Assembly: GCF_900163785.1 (NCBI RefSeq)
Contig: NZ_FUKN01000013.1
Location: 744,001-808,000 of the forward strand
Direction: 5' to 3'
DNA length: 64,000 nt
DNA from: Psychrobacter sp. JB385
GTDB lineage: Bacteria; Pseudomonadota; Gammaproteobacteria; Pseudomonadales; Moraxellaceae
Below, piece after piece: positions 46,353 to 55,069 of this stretch. Each line of letters begins with the position of its first letter. The stretch's first letter is position 1. The notes under the pieces are model-generated. The model saw only the letters and a program-made list of their open reading frames with translations. It had not been told where the DNA came from and did no database searches. The translations under genes were made by a program, and so were the position numbers.

Positions 46353-46986
46353 CATCGATATTGAGACGCTAGTAGAGAGCTACAAAGACATCGGCACGTC
46401 GACGATTGGTCATCTAAATGAGAGCGGGTACTTACCAGATATCAAAGCGCTATATCCTTGTACGCACACGGTGGTTGGCAAAACAGTGACAGTGGTTTTG
46501 AACTCCGATAACACAAAGGTCATCCATCAAGCTCTGATTCAAGCGCAGCCGAATGATGTCTTATGTATTGATGCCCAAGTATTGGGCAACAAAGCCTGTT
46601 GGGGTGCGCTGCGTACTTGCGCTGCAATTTATGAAAAGCTTGCAGGCGTGATTGTTATTGGACAGGCAACCGATTCGTTACACATCCAGCAACTGGGTCT
46701 GCCTGTCTTTGCTCAAGGCGTAAGCTCGGTCACTACATTTAAAAGTAATGCCACAGAAGGCGTGCTGGGAGCTGATATCTGCTATCGTTTTGGCGAGCAA
46801 CATACGCTTATCCGCTCAGGCGATATCGCTATTATGGATAACGATGGGGTGTTCGTACTGTCGCCAGAGGTTGCGCAGCAGTTATTACCTGACTGCCAAG
46901 ACAAGCATCAGCAAGATGAGGAAAAGTTCCAGCTATTTTTTGACGCCTATCAAAACAAGCAACTGGATTCCTTATTCAGACAGTAG
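46345..46986 (+). CDS. RraA-like / class II aldolase-fold protein in the siderophore operon
   Basis: A 213-residue protein of the RraA/MenG-like fold, which includes RNase E regulators and HMG/CHA aldolase-oxaloacetate decarboxylases. Family features: DVLCIDAQVLGNKACWGALRT, AGVIVIGQATDSLHIQQLGL-type segment (100-119), and SGDIAIMDNDGVFVLSP (158-174). The usual GxxRD metal/substrate motif reads GQATD (106-110): Asp110 is kept, but the Arg that binds substrate in the aldolases is Thr109. It overlaps synthetase 3 by eight bases and has GAGG before its ATG, so it belongs to the pathway. A role in supplying or trimming a keto- or hydroxy-acid building block is possible; RNase E control is less likely. 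Confidence 0.78.
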   Translation: MDNIDIETLVESYKDIGTSTIGHLNESGYLPDIKALYPCTHTVVGKTVTVVLNSDNTKVIHQALIQAQPNDVLCIDAQVLGNKACWGALRTCAAIYEKLAGVIVIGQATDSLHIQQLGLPVFAQGVSSVTTFKSNATEGVLGADICYRFGEQHTLIRSGDIAIMDNDGVFVLSPEVAQQLLPDCQDKHQQDEEKFQLFFDAYQNKQLDSLFRQ

Positions 46987-47135
46987 TCATACTGTTTTTT
47001 AGATGAATGAATGACAAATCAATTGGTTAAGTGGTTTATGTGTTCATACATGAGCGTATATCAATCATTTATCTGTCAAAGTCATGGCTCTGATAGAGAG
47101 CAGCCAAGCGATAGTTTGTAAACAAGTGTGGAAAT

Positions 47136-47154
47136 GTAAATAATTATCATTTAC
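47136..47154. promoter_or_regulatory. Fur box upstream of the TonB-dependent receptor gene
   Basis: GTAAATAATTATCATTTAC is a 19-bp near-palindrome (arms GTAAAT / ATTTAC) containing the Fur half-site TGATAAT on the minus strand. It ends 91 bases before the receptor start. Confidence 0.7.
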
Positions 47155-47245
47155 AATGCGTCAGTCACAAACCTAGTACACTTTGTATTATAAGCCAAAC
47201 ATACTTTAACCTGTCTCCACTTATACAGATATAAGCGAACTAACC

Positions 47246-49576
47246 ATGAAAAGTCATCATCAAGTTGCTCTCTCTCTTCTCACGCTATGTATCAGTCAGC
47301 AGTTATATGCACAAACGGATGTCAATGCTTCTACAACAGATGCCGTTGAAAACGCGGCTATCAGTGAAGTGCCAAGCACAACGTTGGATACTATTACGGT
47401 AACTGCGCGTGCTAAAACGGGCACAGCACTGGCACAAAAAATCAGTGAGATGCCAGCGGTCACGCAAGTGATTGGTGAAGAGGACATTCAAGCACAGGCG
47501 ACAGGCAACCGTACCACAGGCGATATACTGGCTCAGCTGATTCCAAGTTTGGGTGCTAGTAGTGGCTCAACCAGTAATTATGGTACGACCATGCGTGGTC
47601 GTCCAGTACAGTATTTGCTTAATGGGGTGCCGTTATCAGGATCACGTAGCTTATCACGAGAGCTAAACAGCATTGATCCTTCTCAACTTGAGCGGGTAGA
47701 AGTGCTGTCTGGTGCGACGAGTATTTATGGGTCTGGCGCCGCAGGTGGTTTGATCAATCTAGTGACAAAATCCGCAGCAGGTGCTGGTTTTACAGGTCAG
47801 ACTCGACTCGGTATCGACAGCAGTCGTGAATTTGAATCCGACTCTCTCGGTTATCATGTGGGGCAGAGCTTGGGTTATGGCGGCGAACGTGTCTATGGCC
47901 GCTTGGATGTGGATTACGAAAATAAGGGTGGCAAGTTCGATAGCCGTGGTGACCGAATCGGAACAGACGTCAATCAAACCGATCAACAAGATACCGAGTC
48001 ATTAAGTGTCAATGCCAACTTAGGTATGGACATTGATGATAGCCAAAGCGTAAACCTTGCAGTGACCTATTACAACGATGAGCAAGATACTGATTATGGC
48101 CCAGATTACGGTAACAACTTAGGAGTATTATTACTCGGTACGCCGCCGTCTTTAAAAGCAATTGATGGCGCTCGGATAGAAGATCAGCCTTATACCACCA
48201 AAAAATCAGTGAACCTAAACTACAACAATGATGATGTTTTTGGTTCTAATTTAAGCGTTACAGGTTACTACCGCGATGAACAGGGACGTTTTTATCCTTC
48301 GGCTAAAGACGGCAGAAAACAAGCCCGTGAAGTATTGCTAGAAAACGGAATCGACATAGACAAAGCGAAAGAGCTGGCAGCTGATGCGAAATTCGTTATG
48401 CAATCAGAAGCCGATATCGAAGTGATGGGTTTACGTGCGGCGATGCAGACTGAGACTGAGCTTGCTGACAAGCCAATACTGTTGAGCTATGGCACGGATT
48501 TTGAGCGTGAGAACAGTGAACAAACTTACCATGGACAAGACTTCACCCAGTTCGAGGACAGTAATGGTCTGGTCTCAAAGGCAAATGGTATGAGCTATAA
48601 TAGCGGGCCAGACACGACCATCGATAAAATTGGTGCCTTTGTCAACTCTGACATAGACATCACTGACAAATGGCATGCGAGTGCAGGCGTCCGTTATCAA
48701 AAGCTCAAATCAAAAACAGATACCTTTACCCCCTTTTATGAGCAGCTGTTAGAAGAATATTTTAATGGCTCTAGTACTGACTACCAAGCAGGTGACGTCG
48801 CAAAAGGTAAGACAGATCACGACAAAACCTTGTTTAATCTTGGTAGCAGTTATCAGCTGACACCGAACGATCAAATATTTGCCAATTTCTCTCAAGGTTT
48901 TACCACGGCTGATATACAGCGTGCGTTACGTGATGTACGCGCAGGGTTTGTGGTCAACTCAGACAACGTGCAGCCTATCGCAATCAATAATTACGATTTA
49001 GGCTGGCAAGGCAAGCGCGGTGACACCTCAGCAAGAGTAACGGGTTTTTATAATACTTCAGATAAAACCGTTCAGTTTACCAATGACTATACGGTAGAAG
49101 TGGTGGATACCGATGAGCGCGTCTATGGCGTCGAAGGTTCACTGACTCAAGATATCAGCGATAATTGGCAAGTGGGTGGCAGCGTGGCCTACACACGTGG
49201 CCAGTATAAGAAAGATGGCGATTGGTTGGAGTTAGACGCGGTACGTTTGACACCGCTCAAAGGTACGGCGTTTGCGCAATACAACTTTGATGAAGGCAGT
49301 AATATTCGTCTGCAAGCGCTGGCTATCGGCGGCGATGATAGAGCGTTCAAAGACCAACAAAAAGATCCCAAGGCGAGTGCGCAGCCAGTCACAGGATACA
49401 TGACCTTGGATGTACTGGGTCAAGTAAAAATGCCAGTGGGCCGAGTCGGTTATGGCGTTTATAACGTCCTCAATAAAGACTATCAAACGGTTTATCATCA
49501 AACCACGTTTGGTGATCTCAATCGTCTGCCCGCAACAGGCACGACTTATGGCTTGAGTTATACGGTTGATTATTAA
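47246..49576 (+). CDS. TonB-dependent ferric-siderophore receptor, hydroxamate type
   Basis: A 776-residue outer membrane receptor. A signal peptide (cleavage near QLYAQ) is followed by a TonB box around LDTITVTA (47-54). The plug domain has GTTMRGRPVQYLLNGVPLSG and the ERVEVLSGATSIYGSGAAGG motif. The 22-strand barrel ends with LSYTVDY, the aromatic C-terminus expected for outer membrane insertion. It lies directly after the siderophore biosynthesis genes behind its own Fur box, so uptake of the endogenous siderophore is the likely role. A bidirectional terminator follows. Confidence 0.92.
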   Translation: MKSHHQVALSLLTLCISQQLYAQTDVNASTTDAVENAAISEVPSTTLDTITVTARAKTGTALAQKISEMPAVTQVIGEEDIQAQATGNRTTGDILAQLIPSLGASSGSTSNYGTTMRGRPVQYLLNGVPLSGSRSLSRELNSIDPSQLERVEVLSGATSIYGSGAAGGLINLVTKSAAGAGFTGQTRLGIDSSREFESDSLGYHVGQSLGYGGERVYGRLDVDYENKGGKFDSRGDRIGTDVNQTDQQDTESLSVNANLGMDIDDSQSVNLAVTYYNDEQDTDYGPDYGNNLGVLLLGTPPSLKAIDGARIEDQPYTTKKSVNLNYNNDDVFGSNLSVTGYYRDEQGRFYPSAKDGRKQAREVLLENGIDIDKAKELAADAKFVMQSEADIEVMGLRAAMQTETELADKPILLSYGTDFERENSEQTYHGQDFTQFEDSNGLVSKANGMSYNSGPDTTIDKIGAFVNSDIDITDKWHASAGVRYQKLKSKTDTFTPFYEQLLEEYFNGSSTDYQAGDVAKGKTDHDKTLFNLGSSYQLTPNDQIFANFSQGFTTADIQRALRDVRAGFVVNSDNVQPIAINNYDLGWQGKRGDTSARVTGFYNTSDKTVQFTNDYTVEVVDTDERVYGVEGSLTQDISDNWQVGGSVAYTRGQYKKDGDWLELDAVRLTPLKGTAFAQYNFDEGSNIRLQALAIGGDDRAFKDQQKDPKASAQPVTGYMTLDVLGQVKMPVGRVGYGVYNVLNKDYQTVYHQTTFGDLNRLPATGTTYGLSYTVDY

Positions 49577-49603
49577 ACTATCTAAAGTACAGATAATAAA
49601 AAT

Positions 49604-49641
49604 AAACCCCACCATTTAAACATTTAAATGGTGGGGTTTTT
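49604..49641. terminator. Bidirectional terminator, receptor gene / BCCT gene
   Basis: AAACCCCACCATTTAAA (49604-49620) and its exact complement (49623-49639) form a 17-bp stem followed by TTTTT on the plus strand and a T-rich stretch on the minus strand. It separates the two convergent transcripts. Confidence 0.93.
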
Positions 49642-49668
49642 ACATTGCCGTTTATATCCATTAAAACA

Positions 49669-51411
49669 TTAAAGCTTACGCTCTCTTGCTCGTGCAATGT
49701 CCAAAATCAACGCTTTTAATAGACTGATTGCCATCAAAATAATGATAAAGGAGAAGGGAATCGCCGCCACAATCATGGCTGAAGTAATCGCATTTAATCC
49801 GCCCGCCAATATCAACGCACCAATGACCGCAGTCAGTGCAATGCTCCAAACGATGATATGTTTTGGGCCGTTCTCGATATGGACTTCACCTGCCGCATTT
49901 AAGGTATTGACGACCAGTAATGCAGAGTCGGCTGACGTCACCAAATAGGTGAGTAGGAGCACAACCACCATCGACGATAAGACACCTGCCATCGCTGGAT
50001 TTAGCATAAAACCAATAATCTCAAACAGCTGCGCGGTCAATCCTGAATCAAAAATCTTACCGTTTGCGATACCGCTTAACTCTAGATCAATGCCAGTACC
50101 ACCAATGAAGGAGAACCAAACAAACAGGGTCAAACTTGGGGCAACAATACCAATCAAGCCAAACTCGCGAATGGTACGGTTTTTAGAAATACGTGCCAAG
50201 AACAGACCAACAAAGGGGGCAAACGCAATCCACCATGCCCAGTAAAAAATAGACCAGCTGGTTTGCCAAGCACCCAGCTCGGTATTAGGATCCCAAACTG
50301 TTACTGCCATTGCAGGCAGATGTATCACATAGCTAAAAATACCTTTACCCAGCATCTCTAACGCAAACATCGTTGCGCCAAAAATCAAGAAGAAAGCTAA
50401 CAGTAAAAATGACAGCACCATGTTGATGTTACTGAGCCATTTAACACCGCGTCCAACACCTGATAGGGCTGAAATCATAGAAAGACACATGACCACAAGT
50501 AACGACATCAATAATGCGCCTGTCGTCGGTTCAGGATTGACTGCATCCGTGACCAGCCACGAAATACCAGTAATACTATACAATCCTGAGGCAAAAGAGC
50601 TGAGTCCAATACCGATGGTTTGCGCCACGCCAAAGATAGTCGCAATGACGGCAGCCACATCGATGATATTACCAAGTGGCCCTTCTAAGTGTTTGCCAAA
50701 TAAAGGCGCAAGTGCCGAACGCATGGTGAGCGGCAAACCGCGTGTATAAGCAAAAAATGCCAAACAGATACCAACCAAACAATACGTCGCCCAAGCACTG
50801 ATACCCCAGTGAAAAAACGCATAACGAAAGGCGGTGTCTAATGCTTCATCACTTTTGGGTATGACGAGATTATCAATAGGAGCCAATGCGTTAGCCGCGA
50901 CCTGATCTTGATAAAAGGTAAAGACATCAGCGCCTTGCGGCAGTGCGATACCATTGCTGCTCATTGATGACAAAATGAGCTCTTTTGACATAATGATGTC
51001 AGGGTTATTCATCAAATGCCAAAGGGGTTCGGCGGCGCTATACGTTAAGACACCAATCCCAATCCCTGCACCAAATATCATCGAAAACCAAGAAAAATTC
51101 GAAAATTCTGGTTTGCCATTTGGGTCAGAGCCAAGCTTAATACGGCCAAATGACGGCCATAAAATAACCGTCAGACAGACCAAAATATAAAAGGCGATAG
51201 AATAGGTGTAGTAGCCGTTTAGATTGGCATACGACCAGTTCTTCATGGCATCGAGCATGGCACCAGAACGCTCGATGTCACTTAGAATCCAAATCACCAC
51301 CAGCGTTACAAAAATCTTCGAGGTTACGGTGACAAAACGATTGAAACCTTTATAAAAACCTTTGTCATGGGTTTTTATCTTTAACTCTTCTAAAGGAGGA
51401 CGGATAGCCAT
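49669..51411 (-). CDS. BCCT family betaine transporter, probable trigonelline importer
   Basis: A 580-residue transporter of the betaine/choline/carnitine family with 12 hydrophobic segments. The glycine-rich motif GAGIGIGVLTYSAAEP in TM3 has the Ile/Gly pattern of proton- or sodium-driven members, and TM8 carries the substrate-site sequence WSIFYWAWWIAFAPFVG followed by LARISKNRTIREF. BCCT substrates are quaternary ammonium acids, which fits trigonelline, an N-methylpyridinium carboxylate. It is the last gene of the minus-strand catabolic unit, 43 bases after the aldehyde dehydrogenase. AAGGA precedes the ATG. A glycine betaine or choline role remains possible. Confidence 0.88.
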   Translation of the reverse strand: MAIRPPLEELKIKTHDKGFYKGFNRFVTVTSKIFVTLVVIWILSDIERSGAMLDAMKNWSYANLNGYYTYSIAFYILVCLTVILWPSFGRIKLGSDPNGKPEFSNFSWFSMIFGAGIGIGVLTYSAAEPLWHLMNNPDIIMSKELILSSMSSNGIALPQGADVFTFYQDQVAANALAPIDNLVIPKSDEALDTAFRYAFFHWGISAWATYCLVGICLAFFAYTRGLPLTMRSALAPLFGKHLEGPLGNIIDVAAVIATIFGVAQTIGIGLSSFASGLYSITGISWLVTDAVNPEPTTGALLMSLLVVMCLSMISALSGVGRGVKWLSNINMVLSFLLLAFFLIFGATMFALEMLGKGIFSYVIHLPAMAVTVWDPNTELGAWQTSWSIFYWAWWIAFAPFVGLFLARISKNRTIREFGLIGIVAPSLTLFVWFSFIGGTGIDLELSGIANGKIFDSGLTAQLFEIIGFMLNPAMAGVLSSMVVVLLLTYLVTSADSALLVVNTLNAAGEVHIENGPKHIIVWSIALTAVIGALILAGGLNAITSAMIVAAIPFSFIIILMAISLLKALILDIARARERKL

Positions 51412-51454
51412 AGTTTTTTCCTTAAAACTTAATGTAGCTGACTACACCAGTTGG

Positions 51455-52942
51455 TTATCTCATGATAAAAGGATTAGCCATCGGCTCCGCCGAGATATTA
51501 ATCCATGTGGTTTTTGTGCGTGTGTATTGCAGTACCGATTCGCTACCAGCCTCACGCCCGTAGCCTGATTGGTTATAACCACCAAACGGTGCAGTTGGAG
51601 AAATAGCACGGTACGTATTGATCCAGCAAACGCCTGCCTTAATTTGCTTAGAGACGCGATGGGCGCGAGCCAAATTCTGTGTGAATACGCCTGAACCCAA
51701 GCCGTATACACTGTTGTTTGCCATTGCAATCGCTTCATCTTCGGTATCAAACGCGACTAATGACATGACAGGGCCGAACATCTCAATGGTTTGCGTTTCG
51801 ATGTCCGTATTCGGGCATTCGACGAGCGTTGGGCAAAAGTAGTTGCCATTTGCCAATTCCGCATCTTCAGGAGTCTGACCACCAAAGCGAATGGTTGCGC
51901 CTTGTGCGACTGATTTTGCTAATGTGTCTTTGATACGCTCAACCTGCGCTTTGGTGCATAAAGGGCCAACGTGCGTCTCAGGATTGAGTGGATTGCCAAT
52001 CACGATGTTTTTGGCTTTTTCTTCTACGCGTTTGATGATTTCAGGCAAGATAGAGCGATGAACGAAGCCGCGAGAGCCTGCCACACAAGACTGTCCAGAC
52101 GCGCCAAAGTTACCAGCGATCAAGCCGTTAGCAGCACTCTCCAAATCTGCATCTTCGAAGACAATGATAGGAGACTTGCCACCCAGCTCTAAGCTTGTGA
52201 CCGCAAAGCTATTGGCAGAGTTTCTGACCACGTGACGCGCCGCTTCAGGCCCACCTGTAAAGGCAATCTTATCGACATCAGGATGACTGGTCAGAGGAAT
52301 GGCGCAGTTTTCGGCATCCCCTGTGATGACAGAGACCACCCCTTTTGGGAAGCCTGCTTGCTCAATCAATTCAGCAAACGCAAACATCGGACAAGGCGCG
52401 ACTTCTGACGCTTTTAAAATAATGGTACAGCCCGCCGCTAACGCTGGGCCAAGTTTGGTCGATGTTAAGAACATCTGGGCATTCCACGGTACGACCGCAG
52501 CGACCACACCGATGGGTTCACGAGTGGTGAAGACATGCATGTCAGGCTTATCAATCGGTAACGTCGCGCCTTCAACTTTATCAGCAAGACCCGCGTAATA
52601 ACGATAATAGTCGCTGACATAGCGGGTTTGAGCGACCGTTTCGTGAGCCAGTTTTCCACTGTCTGTCGTCTCAATCTCACCAAGTCTCTCAGCGTTTTCT
52701 TCGATCAGTTCAGCCAAGCGGTACAATAACTTGCCACGCTGAGTGGCGGTCATTTTTGCCCATTCAGGATTGTTAAGGGCTGCTTTTGCACCGCTGACAG
52801 CACGCTCAACATCGTCAGGGCTGGCACAGGCAAACGTTGCCCATGCTTCGCCAGTCGCAGGATTATAGCTGTCCAAGTGTTGGTTGTTACTGCCTTCGCA
52901 CCACTCACCGTTGATATAGAGCTGGTAATGAGGTTTGGTCAT
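51455..52942 (-). CDS. tgnC: Aldehyde dehydrogenase, TgnC-like MFMB dehydrogenase
   Basis: A 495-residue NAD(P)-dependent aldehyde dehydrogenase with catalytic Glu252 (SLELGGKS) and Cys286 (GQSCVAG), plus the PWNAQMF cofactor loop. In the trigonelline pathway described for Acinetobacter baylyi, ring cleavage gives a hydroxybutyrolactone (MFMB), which a dehydrogenase oxidises to (E)-2-((N-methylformamido)methylene)succinate. Gene context (two-component flavin oxygenase, hydrolase, BCCT transporter) points to that role. GGAGA precedes the ATG. Sequence alone would support only a generic aldehyde dehydrogenase, so the symbol rests on context. Confidence 0.8.
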   Translation of the reverse strand: MTKPHYQLYINGEWCEGSNNQHLDSYNPATGEAWATFACASPDDVERAVSGAKAALNNPEWAKMTATQRGKLLYRLAELIEENAERLGEIETTDSGKLAHETVAQTRYVSDYYRYYAGLADKVEGATLPIDKPDMHVFTTREPIGVVAAVVPWNAQMFLTSTKLGPALAAGCTIILKASEVAPCPMFAFAELIEQAGFPKGVVSVITGDAENCAIPLTSHPDVDKIAFTGGPEAARHVVRNSANSFAVTSLELGGKSPIIVFEDADLESAANGLIAGNFGASGQSCVAGSRGFVHRSILPEIIKRVEEKAKNIVIGNPLNPETHVGPLCTKAQVERIKDTLAKSVAQGATIRFGGQTPEDAELANGNYFCPTLVECPNTDIETQTIEMFGPVMSLVAFDTEDEAIAMANNSVYGLGSGVFTQNLARAHRVSKQIKAGVCWINTYRAISPTAPFGGYNQSGYGREAGSESVLQYTRTKTTWINISAEPMANPFIMR

Positions 52943-53006
52943 GGTGATTCTCCAAATTTTTTAGGTTGTCTGTTTAGCCCGCACTAGAGTAAGAGACTCA
53001 AAATAT

Positions 53007-54044
53007 TTATGCAAACGCAGGCATGACATTATCAATAAAACGGCGTAACGAATCGCGTTTTTGCTCATACGTCATACTAGAGTCAATCCAAAATGCAAAT
53101 TCGTCATAACCCAATTCTTCATAGACTTTGAGCTTTTCAATGACTTGCTCAGGCGTTCCTATTGGCATGTTTTCTAACATTTTTTCAGGCGCATACATAT
53201 CGATTGCTGCCATTTCTTCTTCGCTCAATGGCTCAAGCAAGCCTTGACGAATGGGGCGCTCGTTTTTGAACCACGCGCCAAAGTAGCAGTAAAAACGACT
53301 GATGGATTTTGCTGCTGTCGCCACATCATCGGCATCACTACCCACATAAGCGTGCTGTAGTAGCATGATTTTTGGGTTCTTACCTGCACCATGTTCAGCT
53401 TTGGCATTTTTAAACGCCGTCATGAGGTTTTGAATTTCTGTCATGCCTTGCCACAGTGGGGTGACTTGCACGTTGCAACCGTTTTCTACTGCAAAGTTAT
53501 GGCTATGAGGGTCACGAGCTGCAATCCACATAGGCACGCCGCCACTTTGTACCGGTTTTGGTGCTGAGGTGGTCGATGGGAATTGGGTGAATTTGCCATC
53601 GTGGGCATAGTCGCCTTTCCATAGTTTTTGGACGGCAGGGACAAGCTCTCGCATGCGTCCGCCCGCTTCCATGGCATCCATACCCGGCATTAAGCGCTCG
53701 TACTCAAAATTATAAGCACCGCGCGCGATACCCAAATCCAATCGGCCGCCTGTGATGATGTCGGTCATGGCAGCTTCGCCAGCCAATTTGATCGGATGCC
53801 AAAAGGGTGCAATCACTGTACCCGTGCCTAAGCGCACGTTTTTGGTGTGATGGGATAGATCAATCAAATTTAAGAATGGGTTGGGGGCGATGGTAAAATC
53901 CATACCATGGTGTTCGCCTGTCCAGATAGCGTGCATACCGCCTTGGTCGGCCATTTTTGCCAGCTCAATAAAATCACGATGGAGCTGTTCATAAGATTGT
54001 GATTCGTCGAGGCGTTCCATGTGTAGGAATAGTGAGAATTTCAT
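53007..54044 (-). CDS. tgnB: LLM-class flavin-dependent oxygenase, trigonelline ring-opening component
   Basis: A 345-residue bacterial-luciferase-like (LLM) flavin monooxygenase. Seen are the N-terminal FSLFLHMERLD, the AIWTGEHHG segment near the flavin site, RLGTGTVIAPFWHPIKLAGE, and GGRLDLGIARGAY. Such enzymes need reduced FMN from a partner, supplied by the flavin reductase gene 79 bases upstream. In A. baylyi a two-component enzyme of this kind cleaves the C5-C6 bond of trigonelline directly. AAAGGA is eight bases before the ATG. The A/B lettering of the two components is from memory and should be checked. Confidence 0.82.
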   Translation of the reverse strand: MKFSLFLHMERLDESQSYEQLHRDFIELAKMADQGGMHAIWTGEHHGMDFTIAPNPFLNLIDLSHHTKNVRLGTGTVIAPFWHPIKLAGEAAMTDIITGGRLDLGIARGAYNFEYERLMPGMDAMEAGGRMRELVPAVQKLWKGDYAHDGKFTQFPSTTSAPKPVQSGGVPMWIAARDPHSHNFAVENGCNVQVTPLWQGMTEIQNLMTAFKNAKAEHGAGKNPKIMLLQHAYVGSDADDVATAAKSISRFYCYFGAWFKNERPIRQGLLEPLSEEEMAAIDMYAPEKMLENMPIGTPEQVIEKLKVYEELGYDEFAFWIDSSMTYEQKRDSLRRFIDNVMPAFA

Positions 54045-54123
54045 AAGGCATATCCTTTGCTATTTGTTTTTACTGACTGTATTTACAGGTCATGTTTGTT
54101 TAAGTGTCGTTTAGCTATAAAGT

Positions 54124-55035
54124 TTAATGGACGCGGCCCTTTTCTTCTTGGCCAACATAGACGCCATAAAGACCGTTTTCGCTCTCTGCGGCGTAGCGAG
54201 CCATCATCGAATTCATGGCTGAGGTCGCAAAATCTTGTTTTTCAATATCATCGATTGCCACGTATTCACCAAGCCCTTGGGTCTCTGCTGAGTTTGCAAT
54301 GGCGCGGTAAAAGATATAGTTGGTATTGGTTTTGGTGTTTTCATAGATTGAAAACACAGCGCCTAATTGCGCATCTATACCGTTATCTGTCAAAAACTGT
54401 TTGATGGTGCTGACTGCGTTGGTATTGTCATCGGTTGTCGTATTAGGTAAGACAGCTTTGCCTTCGCTTTTGTTGATAATCACTTTACCGTTATGCTCGA
54501 TAATAACGCCAACACAGACGTGTTTTTCTTGGGTGCTGATGTCTGCCGCTTCGCGCTCTAAGGCCAAACTAAAATAACCGCCTGACGCATAACCCAAACC
54601 ATGGCCTTCACGATTAGAGAAATTCAGTACTTCTCCGACTAGAAGATTGTGGTCACCTGCATCAAGGTTGCGTTCGGTTTTACAAGAAAAATGTGTGAGC
54701 GCACCATCAATGACAGGGTTGCCTTGCTCATCCTTGTGCCACTCAATCTGACTAAAACGGTCTTCTTTAGAGCTGGCAAAAATGTTCGATACAGCCTGCT
54801 GATCTTCACTTAGAATGTTGACAACAAAGCTGTCACAGTTGGCAAATACCTCAAAGGTAGATAAAGATTTTGCTGGGCAAACCAGCAGCAATGGCGGATC
54901 AAGCGATACCGAGGTGAAGGAGTTGGCTGTAAAACCGACAGGCGTACCATCTTTACTCACCGCTGTTATCACAGTCACCCCAGTCATATAACTGCCAAAG
55001 GCGTTGCGTAGCATTTTAGGATCAAGTTGTTTCAT
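54124..55035 (-). CDS. tgnA: Flavin reductase component with C-terminal extension
   Basis: A 303-residue protein. Residues 1-160 are a standard flavin reductase domain of two-component monooxygenases (MLRNAFGSYMTGVTVITAV; PVGFTANSFTSVSLDPPLLL; FVVNILSEDQQ). Residues 165-303 form an additional domain not found in short reductases; its strands (VCVGVIIEHNGKVIINKSEG, then an acidic stretch and FYRAIANSAETQGLGEYV) have a NUDIX-like look, but no NUDIX box is visible. It should reduce flavin for the LLM oxygenase next door. AGAGG is five bases before the ATG. The letter assignment within tgnA/B is from memory. Confidence 0.82.
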   Translation of the reverse strand: MKQLDPKMLRNAFGSYMTGVTVITAVSKDGTPVGFTANSFTSVSLDPPLLLVCPAKSLSTFEVFANCDSFVVNILSEDQQAVSNIFASSKEDRFSQIEWHKDEQGNPVIDGALTHFSCKTERNLDAGDHNLLVGEVLNFSNREGHGLGYASGGYFSLALEREAADISTQEKHVCVGVIIEHNGKVIINKSEGKAVLPNTTTDDNTNAVSTIKQFLTDNGIDAQLGAVFSIYENTKTNTNYIFYRAIANSAETQGLGEYVAIDDIEKQDFATSAMNSMMARYAAESENGLYGVYVGQEEKGRVH

Positions 55036-55069
55036 GAGAACCTCTTTTTCAAATTAAGCATATTTTAGA

